This document shows, piece by piece, positions 6,851 to 14,405 of a stretch of DNA of 23,689 nucleotides (its first letter is position 1; each line of letters opens with the position of its first letter). Made by a program: the position numbers and the translations under genes. The notes below the pieces were generated by a model. That model made no database searches, was not told the DNA's origin, and saw only the letters and a list, made by a program, of their open reading frames with translations. This DNA is from a virus: positions 1 to 23,689 of IMG/VR virus record IMGVR_UViG_3300036760_000871, one strand, 5' to 3'.

Positions 6851-8276
6851 CCTCCTCGTCCTGGCGGTCGGACTTCTGGTCGGCGTCGGAGGCCGACTGC
6901 GGCGCGGCCTGGGCGACGGTCAGCCCCAGTTCCTTCATCAAGGCGATTTCCTTGGCGCGCTGGCGCAGCTCGGTCTCCCAATCCTTGCCCTGCCGGGCGT
7001 ACTCGGTGGCCAGCGTGGTGGTGTTGCTCGCCAGGCGCTGGGCCTGGGCGGATGCTTCCTTCTGCGGATCGACGTGCTCGTGGCCGTCCCAGAACCACTG
7101 GTGCGGAACATCATCAAGGCCAGTGAGGCCGAACACCTTCACGGCCTCGGCCAACCACGCCTCCAGGATGCGGTCCAGGACGACCGCCTCCAGGTGGGCC
7201 TGTTCCACGCGAATGGACTTGTAGTAGGTCTGGTGGTCCAGCCGCCCCGAGGCGTAGTTGTAGCCGCTGGAATCGCACAGGGCGACGTTCCTGGGAATGC
7301 TCAGGCATCGCGCCACCTCATTGAGGATTTCCCGCTTGAACTCGCTATACGTGGTGGCCGGCTGTTCGGCCTTGACCTGCGACGGCTCCCAGCCCTCAGG
7401 CGTGAAGACTGCCATGTTCGGAGAGAACTCCATCTCCGTCATGGGCTCGACCTCGGCCGCTTCGCCGCCGGCCGGAGCGCTGGTCTTCATCAGTACCGCG
7501 ATGTTGGCGGCGGACTCGGCCGCCGCGATCACCGCCAGCGTGTACCGCCGGAGCTGCGCGAACAGCGGCAGCGCCGGCAGGATGTCGGGCAGGCCGCGCG
7601 ACTGGCCCGGGCGGTCGCACCGAAACCAGTGGATCATGTCCTTGGCCGGGACTTTATCGTATCCACCGACGGCGGAGGCGGCACCGTCGCCGGGGTGTTC
7701 CTTCAGGACGTGGTACTGGCTGGGGTTGCCGTACTCGTCAAAGACGATCCCGTCCACGGCGTTGGCCTTCGCCAGCGACAGGTCGGGCGTGGTCACTTGG
7801 TCGGCCTCCACTAGGCGGATGTCCAGTTTCACCGGCGAATCCAGGCCGGGATTGCTGAAGAGAAGCGCGAACGCCTCACCGTCCTGCGCCCGGGCCTCTC
7901 GCATGGTGCGGAGCTTGCCGGGCAGGTCCACCGCCTTGGCCCAGGCCATGAACTCGCGCTCGACGGTCTGATTGACCTCGGGTGCGTCGGTCAGAAGCTG
8001 AAGGCGCGGCCCCGTGCCGATGACGTCGTTGGCCAGCGTCAGCACGATGCCTCGGGCGTAGCTGTTGTTCGCAACTTCATATCGGGCGCGATTGCGGAGG
8101 GTGCGACGGACCTCGGCGCTGGCCGCCGCGTCGGCCGAGAGGTGGTCGGCGTTGGCCCAGTGCTTGCGGTTGTCGGGCGTGGTCTGCGCGGCATCAAAGC
8201 GGGCCCGCACGAGCATCACGTGCCCGGAGGCATGCGCCCTCTTCCGCCTTGTCCACGGCCACCATCCCATGCTCAC
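6828..8276 (-). CDS. Lambda-family portal protein
   Basis: This 482-residue protein has the features of lambda gpB-type portals, the dodecameric ring through which DNA enters and leaves the head: NRKHWANADHLSADAAA near the N-terminus, RYEVANNSYARGIVLTLAND, IGTGPRLQLL, AQDGEAFALLFSN, VDGIVFDEYGNPSQYHVLKE, MIHWFRCDRPGQSRGLPD, and the helical stem with VARCLSIPRNVALCDSSGYN. Length is normal for the family, about 480-550. The start is a GTG (8274-8276) overlapping the stop of the gpW-like gene (GTGA); an ATG two codons later is also possible. The acidic end (QDEEDDDRAAA) overlaps the protease start. Confidence 0.92.
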   Translation of the reverse strand: MSMGWWPWTRRKRAHASGHVMLVRARFDAAQTTPDNRKHWANADHLSADAAASAEVRRTLRNRARYEVANNSYARGIVLTLANDVIGTGPRLQLLTDAPEVNQTVEREFMAWAKAVDLPGKLRTMREARAQDGEAFALLFSNPGLDSPVKLDIRLVEADQVTTPDLSLAKANAVDGIVFDEYGNPSQYHVLKEHPGDGAASAVGGYDKVPAKDMIHWFRCDRPGQSRGLPDILPALPLFAQLRRYTLAVIAAAESAANIAVLMKTSAPAGGEAAEVEPMTEMEFSPNMAVFTPEGWEPSQVKAEQPATTYSEFKREILNEVARCLSIPRNVALCDSSGYNYASGRLDHQTYYKSIRVEQAHLEAVVLDRILEAWLAEAVKVFGLTGLDDVPHQWFWDGHEHVDPQKEASAQAQRLASNTTTLATEYARQGKDWETELRQRAKEIALMKELGLTVAQAAPQSASDADQKSDRQDEEDDDRAAA

Positions 8277-8470
8277 ACCGTCCCCGGCGGAACGATCTTC
8301 ACTCGCGTCAGCGCCTTGGCCGGGTTCCGCGCCGTAGCCTTGTTGGCCAGGTACTTGTCGGCCTCGATCTGATCGCGGAGGCTGTGCTGCTTGACCTGAA
8401 CTCCATCCGCGCCGGCCGACTCGGGGCCCTGGGCGTTCTGCCGAATCGCGTTTTCCACGTCTTCCGCCAT
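8273..8470 (-). CDS. Small gpW-like head-tail connector
   Basis: This 65-residue protein begins MAEDVENAIRQNAQGPESAG and ends in LRDQIEADKYLANKAT followed by a basic tail (KALTRVKIVPPGTV). Short proteins of this size and pattern sit just before lambda-type portals and are of the gpW type, which joins tails to filled heads. The ATG at 8468-8470 lies only 2 nt past the 3' end of a tRNA-like sequence and has no Shine-Dalgarno, so its translation must start in an unusual way or depend on the structure of the leader. Longer in-frame extensions run through the tRNA-like element and look non-coding. Confidence 0.65.
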   Translation of the reverse strand: MAEDVENAIRQNAQGPESAGADGVQVKQHSLRDQIEADKYLANKATARNPAKALTRVKIVPPGTV

Positions 8471-8472
8471 AA

Positions 8473-8544
8473 TCGCGGGAGCCGGAATCGGACCGGCCGT
8501 ACCCGGCTTATGAGGCCGGGCAGCCCGCCAGGGCTCTTCCCGCT
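8473..8544 (-). tRNA. tRNA-like element, anticodon CAT (degenerate)
   Basis: Read on the minus strand the 72 nt fold as a cloverleaf. The acceptor is AGCGGGA/TCCCGCG (6 of 7 pairs, mismatch at 1-72). The D arm is AGCC/GGCT with a short loop. The anticodon stem CCGGC/GCCGG carries loop CTCATAA, with T33, anticodon CAT and A37 in place. The variable loop is GTACG. The T stem GCCGG/CCGGC has loop TCCGATT. Departures from a normal tRNA are A at position 8, C at position 55, the short D loop and no encoded CCA. It could be a phage tRNA-Met/Ile2, a decayed one, or a tRNA mimic in the leader of the gpW-like gene. The anticodon maps to 8510-8512. Confidence 0.5.
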
Positions 8545-8572
8545 GTCTGACAACCGGCCGCGCGGGCCAAAG

Positions 8573-8610
8573 AAAAACGGCCGCGTGAGTGTGTGGCCCC
8601 ACACGGCCGT
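8573..8610 (-). terminator. Rho-independent terminator upstream of portal operon
   Basis: On the minus strand the outer arms ACGGCCG (8610-8604) and CGGCCGT (8583-8577) pair perfectly, and an inner TGTGG/CCACA hairpin lies between them. A TTTTTCTTT run follows immediately. This would end transcripts coming from the terminase genes before the tRNA-like element and the head genes, unless antitermination occurs. Confidence 0.55.
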
Positions 8611-8764
8611 CGTATCTATGGCTTCGCCCCGGGGATCAGCCGGAGCGTCGCGCGTCCTGGTTGTCTGATGATATTGTCCTACCGCAGCGGGCTTCCTCAA
8701 AGCATTACACGCACTCCAGAGGGGGCTTTTCGGGGCCGTCATCCATATATGGAAAGAATCTGCG
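8611..8764 (-). other. Non-coding spacer with weak promoter-like boxes
   Basis: No convincing protein is encoded here. On the minus strand a TTGAGG box (8695-8700) and a GACAAT box (8673-8678) are 16 nt apart, a weak sigma-70-like promoter. Upstream is the perfect 12-bp palindrome TCCATATATGGA (8742-8753), which is notably AT-rich for this region and could bind a regulator. Together with the terminator just downstream, this spacer could give an RNA of about 80-90 nt. Confidence 0.3.
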
Positions 8765-8962
8765 TCACGTCTGGCCCAGGGCGCGTTCGCACGTCGTCAT
8801 CCGCTGTCCGCAGTGCCGACAGCGGCGATAGCGGATGATCATGTGATTGATCTTTCGCGTGTGGTCGACCATAAAGTGACGGCACCCGCACTTGCGGCAT
8901 TCGAGGCCAGCGGTGGCGGTCTGGGGCGGCCATTTCCTGCGCTCCGTCGTGGCGGCCTTCAT
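8765..8962 (-). CDS. Zinc-ribbon protein
   Basis: This 65-residue protein has two Cys pairs, ECRKCGCRHF near residues 21-30 and RRCRHCGQRMTTCERA near residues 47-62, spaced as in a zinc ribbon. The pattern resembles the NrdR-type ribbon and small phage regulators such as Com or Ogr-like proteins. It begins with an ATG overlapping the terminase stop (ATGA), so it is probably translated with the terminase. Binding to DNA or RNA is likely; the target is unknown. It is the last gene before the terminator at 8573-8610. Confidence 0.65.
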   Translation of the reverse strand: MKAATTERRKWPPQTATAGLECRKCGCRHFMVDHTRKINHMIIRYRRCRHCGQRMTTCERALGQT

Positions 8963-11235
8963 GCTTCCTTCCTCCGCAGGTCTTCCTGGGTGTAGCGCTT
9001 CCGCTCCCTCACCGGCGCGGCCTCACCGGCGGGCTTGACGCCCACCATGCTGGCGGCGGCGCAGCCGACGAGACAGTCGAACCAGTGGTTGTCTGGCCGC
9101 GTCGGCCAGGGCGACCACTCGCGGACCACGCCCCCGGGGCCGATGACCTCGACCCACTTCTCGCTGCGGGCGACGTGCTCGGCGATCAACTCGTGATGGC
9201 GGCCGTCACTGCCGAACAGGCAGATCGAGCCACGGTCGCCGGCGGCGGTGGCCAGGCCTTCATGCACGAACCGCTTCCAGTAGTTCACATCCACCATGAC
9301 GTGCTGGAACTGGCCGGTCTTGCGGACGTTGGGCGTGTACCAGTAGTGGCCGATGGTCTCGCCGGGCTTGCGGGCGTACTCGGCGATGGGCTTGCGGCTG
9401 GCGCGGATGCCCACCCCCTTGGAGAGCATCATCACCGCGCCGCCGGCCTTCTGCTTCACGTCGGCGACGACGCCGGGCTTGTAGCCCATGTCCACCAGCA
9501 GCTTGTCGATCCGCATCAAGCTGCCGCCCCGGCTCCAGTCGCGGCGGAGGTACGCGGAGACGAGCTGCTCCAGCCCGGCGTGGATCGCCCCGTCGGTGCC
9601 CGCGCCGGGGAACATCTTGCCCAGCGTCCTCGTGGCGTCTGCCAGCGTAAACGCCATGCGCCGCTGGTCCGGGAACGTGCCGTAATCGACGACGTAGCCC
9701 GTGAACGTCTCCTCCCACGCGCAGACGGCGTAGAACAGCAGTTCCTTGTGAACGTCGATGAACATCGTCAACTTCGTGCAAGCCGGGGGAATCTCGCCGC
9801 GCTTGTAGCCGCTGGTTTTGGCCATCACCTGGTCGGCGGTGAGCACCTGGTCGGAGGACTGCTGGAGCGAAGGCTCGTTCTGGTACTCGGCCGCGAAGGC
9901 GTCGGGCCCGACCGTCTTCCGCAGGTTCATCGCGTGCTGGACGGCGCTGATCTCACCGCTCTTGCCGTCGTAACGCGCCAGCCACGCGACCGCGGCCCCG
10001 GCGTCCATCTCCGGCTGGCGCTGCCGGTAGAACTCCGTCGCCGCAGCCTTGCCCCCGCTACGGCGAATCTCGAAGTACTCCTCCCAGAGCTTCTCGCTGG
10101 TGGGGAACGAGTAGACCAGGCGCGTGCATTCGCTGTCCCACTCGGGGTACTGCTCGCGGTCCAGGACCGTGTCGGCCAGGTCGCCCTCGTACATCTTCGT
10201 GCAGGTCATCAGCGCCGAGATCTGCTCGCCCGGCCCCGCCATGCCCAGGACGTCGCCATTCAGGAGTTCCAGGCGTTTGTGGGTCTGGTCCACCGACCGC
10301 GCCGAGTCCCGCGTCTGCGGGTCGTCCAGCAGGACCAGCGACGGGCGGATGATCGAGCCGTCCACGCGGGTGTGCTGCTGGCCGCGCATGTTGGCGTCCA
10401 GGCTGGTGGTCGTGATGATCGCGCCGCACGAGGGGCTTGTCTCCAGCCCCGCGTCGCGCAGCGCCGCCGGCAGGTCTTCGCCCTCGATGGTCGGGAAGAC
10501 CAGCTTGTTCTGGCCCCAGTGGACGTGCGTCAGCCGCCCCCGGCAGTGCTGCTGGAGCTGGCGCTTGGAGGAGTTCTCCAGCGCCCGCAGCGGGTGGACC
10601 GCCTCCGGGAAGTCCGCCAAGAGCAGCGGGTTCTCCAGGACGTGCTTCCTGATGGGCAGCAGCAGTTCCTTGGCGCGATCGTCGGCCGCGCCGATCAGGC
10701 ACACGAACGGCCGGTAGCCGTAGAGAACGGCCCACAGGGCAGCGCAGCGGGCCAGCGTCGTCTTGCCCGAACCGCGAGGCATGGCGAAGGCGAACAGGCC
10801 GCCCTCGCGGACGGCCTTCTCGATCTTGCCGATGACGCGGAGATGGTCGTCGGACCATGCGCGATGGAACGCCACGGGGAAGTACGTCTGGCAGAACTGC
10901 CGGAACGACGCCCCACATGCCTCGCGTCGAGGATAGTCCGCGATCTCCGGGATCGGCGCGACGTCCTGGATCGATTTCGTCGCGGCGCGGTTCTTCTCGG
11001 CCTGGCGGCGGCGGGCCTCGGCGTAGTCGACCTTCGCCGGGCGGGGGCGTTCCATCTCGTCGACCAGCCATCGGACGTACCGCACCAGGTGGACGTGCGT
11101 GCCGTCGCCGATCCGCAGCGCCGCCGCGTCCATCTGCCGGCGCAGGCGCGACCGCGTCACCACCTCACCGGCCGGCGTGCTGTTGACGACCTGGAGAAGC
11201 TCGCTCTGCGTCATCCTGGTCGGGTCAATCGCCAT
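8959..11235 (-). CDS. Terminase large subunit
   Basis: This 758-residue protein is the packaging motor. The ATPase part has Walker A MPRGSGKTT (about residue 152), Walker B IIRPSLVLLDDPQ and the coupling segment ISALMTCTKM. The nuclease part has acidic residues in TMFIDVHKELLFYAV, KLLVDMGYKPGVV and RPDNHWFDCLVGCAAAS, where three Asp would hold the metals. The N-terminal 70 residues (MTQSELLQVVNSTPAGEVVT, then HLVRYVRWLVDEMERP) look like a separate DNA-binding module resembling the end of the small-subunit gene upstream. It overlaps that gene by 11 nt. The length is at the high end for GpA-like terminases because of this extra module. The gene looks intact. Confidence 0.92.
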   Translation of the reverse strand: MAIDPTRMTQSELLQVVNSTPAGEVVTRSRLRRQMDAAALRIGDGTHVHLVRYVRWLVDEMERPRPAKVDYAEARRRQAEKNRAATKSIQDVAPIPEIADYPRREACGASFRQFCQTYFPVAFHRAWSDDHLRVIGKIEKAVREGGLFAFAMPRGSGKTTLARCAALWAVLYGYRPFVCLIGAADDRAKELLLPIRKHVLENPLLLADFPEAVHPLRALENSSKRQLQQHCRGRLTHVHWGQNKLVFPTIEGEDLPAALRDAGLETSPSCGAIITTTSLDANMRGQQHTRVDGSIIRPSLVLLDDPQTRDSARSVDQTHKRLELLNGDVLGMAGPGEQISALMTCTKMYEGDLADTVLDREQYPEWDSECTRLVYSFPTSEKLWEEYFEIRRSGGKAAATEFYRQRQPEMDAGAAVAWLARYDGKSGEISAVQHAMNLRKTVGPDAFAAEYQNEPSLQQSSDQVLTADQVMAKTSGYKRGEIPPACTKLTMFIDVHKELLFYAVCAWEETFTGYVVDYGTFPDQRRMAFTLADATRTLGKMFPGAGTDGAIHAGLEQLVSAYLRRDWSRGGSLMRIDKLLVDMGYKPGVVADVKQKAGGAVMMLSKGVGIRASRKPIAEYARKPGETIGHYWYTPNVRKTGQFQHVMVDVNYWKRFVHEGLATAAGDRGSICLFGSDGRHHELIAEHVARSEKWVEVIGPGGVVREWSPWPTRPDNHWFDCLVGCAAASMVGVKPAGEAAPVRERKRYTQEDLRRKEA

Positions 11236-11476
11236 CGGTCTTCGCCAGCTCCCTGTTCAGCCACGCGGCGTAGCGCACCAGGTTCATGCGGCCGTCCGTG
11301 GCCGCCGGCGCGCCCGCCGCCACGTGCCGGCGGATCGTCTCCTCGGGCACGCCCAGCATCCGCGCCAGCTGTGCCGCCGTCAGCGCCGCCGGGTCGACCG
11401 CCCGGGGTTCGCCGGGGGGCGACGGGGCGTCCACCGGGGGTGGCGGAATCACCGAAGAATCTTCGCTAGTCGTCAT
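11225..11476 (-). CDS. Terminase small subunit-like HTH protein
   Basis: This 83-residue protein has a Pro/Ser-rich start (MTTSEDSSVIPPPP) and a C-terminal helix-turn-helix: LTAAQLARMLGVPEETIRRH followed by GRMNLVRYAAWLNREL. The fold resembles the Nu1-type winged HTH that recognises packaging sites, and the gene directly precedes and overlaps the large terminase gene. The start at 11474-11476 has a weak AGGGG upstream; an upstream in-frame ATG at 11545 would add 23 residues of poor coding quality. A MerR/excisionase-like regulator is the alternative reading. Confidence 0.6.
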   Translation of the reverse strand: MTTSEDSSVIPPPPVDAPSPPGEPRAVDPAALTAAQLARMLGVPEETIRRHVAAGAPAATDGRMNLVRYAAWLNRELAKTDGD

Positions 11477-11597
11477 AAGTGTTTGCCCCTGCGAAGCATG
11501 TGGCGGCAGTAAATCTGCGGGGTTTCCGGGAATCAGGCTTAGCACCGGCGCGACCCCATGGCCTCATGTGCTCGTGAACATACGGAAAGGAACAACG
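11477..11597. promoter_or_regulatory. Divergent intergenic region
   Basis: This 121-nt gap separates the leftward packaging operon from the rightward HARE-HTH gene group, so it should carry promoters in both directions. I see no good match to sigma-70 boxes on either strand. The only clear signal is GGAAAGGAAC, the ribosome binding site for the plus-strand gene at 11598. Confidence 0.35.
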
Positions 11598-11798
11598 ATG
11601 AAACGCCAACGCGAAGACCACCGGGAAGCATCGATCATCTACCGGGCGACCGTGACGGACACCATCAACCACCAGCAGATCGGCCGGTTCACGTTCAGCG
11701 CCGAGAGCATCGAGGACGCCCGCGTGCGGGGCTGGCGCATCGCCGGGCAGCGGTTCGGCAACGATATCCATGTCCGCGTCGAGCGGATTTCCAAGTAA
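11598..11798 (+). CDS. Small hypothetical protein
   Basis: This 66-residue protein starts MKRQREDHREASIIYRATVT after a good ribosome binding site (GGAAAGGAAC). It continues as a basic alpha/beta domain (RFTFSAESIEDARVRGWRIA) ending in HVRVERISK. The alternation of strands and one helix suggests a small double-stranded beta/alpha domain, but I do not recognise it. It is the first of three plus-strand genes in an otherwise minus-strand region, probably one transcript with the HARE-HTH gene. Confidence 0.65.
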   Translation: MKRQREDHREASIIYRATVTDTINHQQIGRFTFSAESIEDARVRGWRIAGQRFGNDIHVRVERISK

Positions 11799-11813
11799 CG
11801 CGAAGGAGAGGCC

Positions 11814-12101
11814 ATGCGAACGGTCAACGGAAAGAAGTACACGGACTACATCAAGCAGGACCTCGCCGTCCTGGCCGACGCCCGCCGGTGGCTCAACGCC
11901 AACGCCGGGATGCACGAGCAGAGCCAGTTCACCCCGGAGGAGTCCGCCCGCCGCGTGGCGTTCTACGCCGCGCAGGTCGAGGCGGAGGGGCAGATCTCGC
12001 GGTGGTTGCCAGCAGCGCTGCCGAAGCCGAAGACGCGCTACCGCACACGGTTCGCCTTCGGCGACGCGCTAGGGACGCACATGACGGCGTGCCGAGCCTG
12101 A
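11814..12101 (+). CDS. Hypothetical protein
   Basis: This 95-residue protein starts MRTVNGKKYTDYIKQDLAVL, with AAGGAGAGG before the ATG. Most of it is predicted helical and Ala-rich (ARRWLNANAGM, EESARRVAFYAAQVEAEGQI). No motif is visible. It follows the previous plus-strand gene by 15 nt and should be cotranscribed. Function unknown. Confidence 0.6.
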   Translation: MRTVNGKKYTDYIKQDLAVLADARRWLNANAGMHEQSQFTPEESARRVAFYAAQVEAEGQISRWLPAALPKPKTRYRTRFAFGDALGTHMTACRA

Positions 12102-12176
12102 CGACGACAAACCGCCCAGACCCCGACCGGCTCGGTCGAGCCGCCCGGTGTCGGGCCCAATAGAAAGGATGCAGCC

Positions 12177-12656
12177 ATGACGACCAAGAAGAGCAGCAAG
12201 AAGCAGACCAGCAGCACCGAGAAGCGCCCGGCCAAGCGGAAGAAGATCGTCTCGCTGGCCGAGTACGAGGCCGGCAGCAAGGGCAAGAAGAAGGCCAAGG
12301 ACGACGTGGCCGCGACGGTCGAGGCGGTCGAGAAGGGCAACCTTGCCGAGGGCATCACGGTGCCGGCCGCGAAGAAGCGCCAACCGAAGGGGCCGCGCCA
12401 CAGCCTGGCGAACGCCGCCATCCTGGTCCTGGCCGACGCCAAGGAACCGATGAACGCCAAGGCTATCGTCGAGCGGGCGACGACGGACAGTCTCTACGAA
12501 CCGGGCGATGGCAAGACGCCCGAGGCGACCCTGTACGCCGCCATGCTCAGGGACAAGAAGGCGCGGTTCCACAAGGCCGACCGCGGCGTCTGGACGCTGA
12601 CCGACGCCGGCAAGGCCGAGGTCGACGCCATCCGGCAGGCGTTCGCGAGCAAGTAG
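12177..12656 (+). CDS. HARE-HTH winged-helix DNA-binding protein
   Basis: This 159-residue protein has two parts. Residues 1-70 form a Lys-rich disordered tail (MTTKKSSKKQTSSTEKRP, AKRKKIVSLAEYEAG), resembling a histone-type tail. Residues 73-155 form a HARE-HTH domain: HSLANAAILVLADAKEPMNA, KAIVERATTDSLY, TPEATLYAAMLRDKKARF and GVWTLTDAGKAEV. This family of winged helices occurs in chromatin proteins, restriction systems and RNA polymerase delta, and is thought to read DNA or modified bases. AGAAAGGATGCAGCC precedes the ATG. The gene converges with the DUF1937 gene, leaving 8 nt between them. A role in controlling the phage or binding its modified DNA is an inference from the neighbouring methyltransferase. 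Confidence 0.75.
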   Translation: MTTKKSSKKQTSSTEKRPAKRKKIVSLAEYEAGSKGKKKAKDDVAATVEAVEKGNLAEGITVPAAKKRQPKGPRHSLANAAILVLADAKEPMNAKAIVERATTDSLYEPGDGKTPEATLYAAMLRDKKARFHKADRGVWTLTDAGKAEVDAIRQAFASK

Positions 12657-12664
12657 CGCAACCA

Positions 12665-13051
12665 TCATCGCGTCACCTCCAACGCCCCGGTCCAAGCGGC
12701 CGGGGCGTTCTCGGCCCGGATGCCCACCCTGGCCGGGTCGATCAGGAAGACCGGCAGGCCCAGCTCGAAGGCAATGCGGATTTCCACGCTGACGCCCTTG
12801 CTCTCCTTCCAGCCATCCAGAGCCAGGATCGCCAGCGCGTCGCACGCCTCCAGCATCGCTCGGTCGGACCGCTCCCAGAACCGCCAATCGCCGGGCAGGC
12901 CGTACCGCGTCAGCGGATGCGAGTGCGCCACCGGGCTGAAGACGACAAGCCCGGCCCGCATCAGCGCGGCCGTAGCCCGACATGCGGCCTCGAACCGCCA
13001 CTGCCGCACGGCAGGGTCCGCGTGCGAGTACGGTTGGCCCAGGTAAATCAC
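12665..13051 (-). CDS. DUF1937 family (nucleoside deoxyribosyltransferase-like) protein
   Basis: This 128-residue protein begins at the GTG at 13049-13051 (VIYLGQPYSHADPAVRQWRF) and overlaps the methyltransferase stop as GTGA. It has FEAACRATAALMRAGLVVFS, PVAHSHPL, FWERSDRAMLEACDALAILA and GWKESKGVSVEIRIAFELGL. The YLGxPYS start and the SxGVxxEI motif are typical of DUF1937 and related nucleoside 2-deoxyribosyltransferase-like folds, where the Glu would attack the sugar. It might change nucleotides or sense ADP-ribose-type ligands. Coupling to an orphan methyltransferase hints at nucleotide or base metabolism, but no substrate can be read from the sequence. Confidence 0.75.
   Translation of the reverse strand: MIYLGQPYSHADPAVRQWRFEAACRATAALMRAGLVVFSPVAHSHPLTRYGLPGDWRFWERSDRAMLEACDALAILALDGWKESKGVSVEIRIAFELGLPVFLIDPARVGIRAENAPAAWTGALEVTR
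12681..12709. terminator. Perfect 10-bp hairpin at a convergent gene junction
   Basis: AACGCCCCGG (12681-12690) and CCGGGGCGTT (12700-12709) pair perfectly around a 9-nt loop. It lies 25 nt past the plus-strand HARE-HTH stop and inside the 3' end of the convergent DUF1937 gene. Only a short T-rich end (TTCTC) follows on the plus strand, so it may act as a two-way terminator or as a transcript-stabilising hairpin. Confidence 0.5.
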
Positions 13052-14358
13052 GCCGTCGCCTCCGCGACCTGGACGGCCTCGACCCGCTCGGCCTTCTTGC
13101 CGGTGAACTTCTCCCATCGCTGCACGATGACGTCGCAGTACAGCGGGTCGATCTCCATCAGGAACGCTTTGCGGCCCGTCTGTTCGCAGCCGATCAGTGT
13201 GCTGCCCGACCCGCCGAAGAGATCGAGCACGTTCTCTCCGGCAAGACTGCTGTACTGGATGGCGCGGACGGCCAGCTCGACGGGCTTCTCTGTGAGATGC
13301 ACCATCGACTGCGGATTGACCTTCTTCACTGACCAGACGTCCGTGATGTTGGCTGGGCCGAAAAACTTGTGCGCCGCGCCCTCGCGCCACCCATAAAACG
13401 ACCATTCGTGGTTGCCCATGAAATCTTTGCGCGTGAGGACAGGGTGTTCCTTGACCCAGATGATCATCTGGCTGAAGTAGAGGCCGCATTCCTTCAGCGC
13501 GTTGGGGTAGTTCCAGATGTTGGAGTACCCGCCCCAGATGTAGAAGGAGCGTCCCGGTTCCAGGACGCGCTGAATGTTGCCGAACCAGAGCCGCAGCAGG
13601 CGGGCGAACTCCTCGTCGGAGATGAAGTCGTTGACCAGCGCCCGGTCCTTGGCCCGCAGCTTCTTGTCCACCTTGTGCTCGCCCTTGCGGATGGCGATGT
13701 CCATGCCCTGCTGGCCGATGGGCCGGTCGCCGGAGGCGGCGATGGCGTTGTTGCTGCGGCTGGCAACGCCGACATTGTAAGGAGGATCGGTGTTCACCAA
13801 CTGGACCGCCGCGCCGTCCAGGAGCCGGTCCACGTCCTCAGCCTTGCTGCTGTCGCCGCAGAGCAGGCGGTGATTGCCCAGCAGCCACAGGTCACCGACG
13901 CGTGTGACGGCCTCATCGGGCGGCGCGGGCACGTCGTCGGGGTCCGTCAGCCCGTCCTGCGCCCCGGGGTCCAGCATCTTCGCCAGGTCCTCAGCGCTGA
14001 AGCCCAGCAGGTCGAGGTTGTACTCGGCCGCCTGGAGGTCTTTCAGCTCGATGGGCAGCAGTTCGTAGTCCCAGTCGGCCAGCGTGTTCGTCTGGTTGTC
14101 GGCGATCCTGTACGCCTTGACCTTCTCCGGCGGCAGGTCCCTGGCGACGTGGACGGGCACCTTGGCCAGCCCGAGCTTCTTCGCCGCTTTCCAGCGGGTG
14201 TGCCCCACGATGATCACGCCGTCGGCGTCGATCACGATGGGCTGGCGGAAGCCGTACTCGCGCAGGCTGGCCGCCACGGCCTCGACCGCCTGGTCGTTGA
14301 CGCGGGGGTTCTTCTCGTAGGGCCGGATGTCGTCGATATTCCGAAGTTCAACTTCCAT
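13048..14358 (-). CDS. ParB-domain DNA methyltransferase (orphan, N6/N4 type)
   Basis: This 436-residue protein has two domains. Residues 1-100 are ParB-like (IDDIRPYEKNPRVNDQAVEA, FRQPIVIDADGVIIVGHTRW, NTLADWD). Residues 150-425 are a DNA methylase with the catalytic NTDPPYNVG and, further on, the SAM-binding DLFGGSGSTL, which places it in the beta order (DPPY first). HLTEKPVELAVRAI is another typical motif. Such fusions are common in phages and are usually without a partner nuclease; none is seen here. They may protect phage DNA from host restriction or mark it for regulation. GGAG stands 9 nt before the ATG. It looks complete. Confidence 0.9.
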   Translation of the reverse strand: MEVELRNIDDIRPYEKNPRVNDQAVEAVAASLREYGFRQPIVIDADGVIIVGHTRWKAAKKLGLAKVPVHVARDLPPEKVKAYRIADNQTNTLADWDYELLPIELKDLQAAEYNLDLLGFSAEDLAKMLDPGAQDGLTDPDDVPAPPDEAVTRVGDLWLLGNHRLLCGDSSKAEDVDRLLDGAAVQLVNTDPPYNVGVASRSNNAIAASGDRPIGQQGMDIAIRKGEHKVDKKLRAKDRALVNDFISDEEFARLLRLWFGNIQRVLEPGRSFYIWGGYSNIWNYPNALKECGLYFSQMIIWVKEHPVLTRKDFMGNHEWSFYGWREGAAHKFFGPANITDVWSVKKVNPQSMVHLTEKPVELAVRAIQYSSLAGENVLDLFGGSGSTLIGCEQTGRKAFLMEIDPLYCDVIVQRWEKFTGKKAERVEAVQVAEATA

Positions 14359-14405
14359 GTCCTGTTCTCCTATGGCCTTATGGCCGTGTTCACGCGGCAG
14401 ACAAA

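Noticed and set aside
8541-8670. Inverted likeness between TCTGACAACC (8547) and GGTTGTCTGA (8659)
   Set aside because: Only 8 of 10 bases pair over a distance of about 100 nt, within what is expected by chance here.
9085-11469. A 794-residue plus-strand open frame
   Set aside because: It lies entirely antisense to the terminase genes, whose ATPase and nuclease motifs are clear. Its His/Gly/Leu/Val/Arg-rich composition is typical of a high-GC shadow frame.
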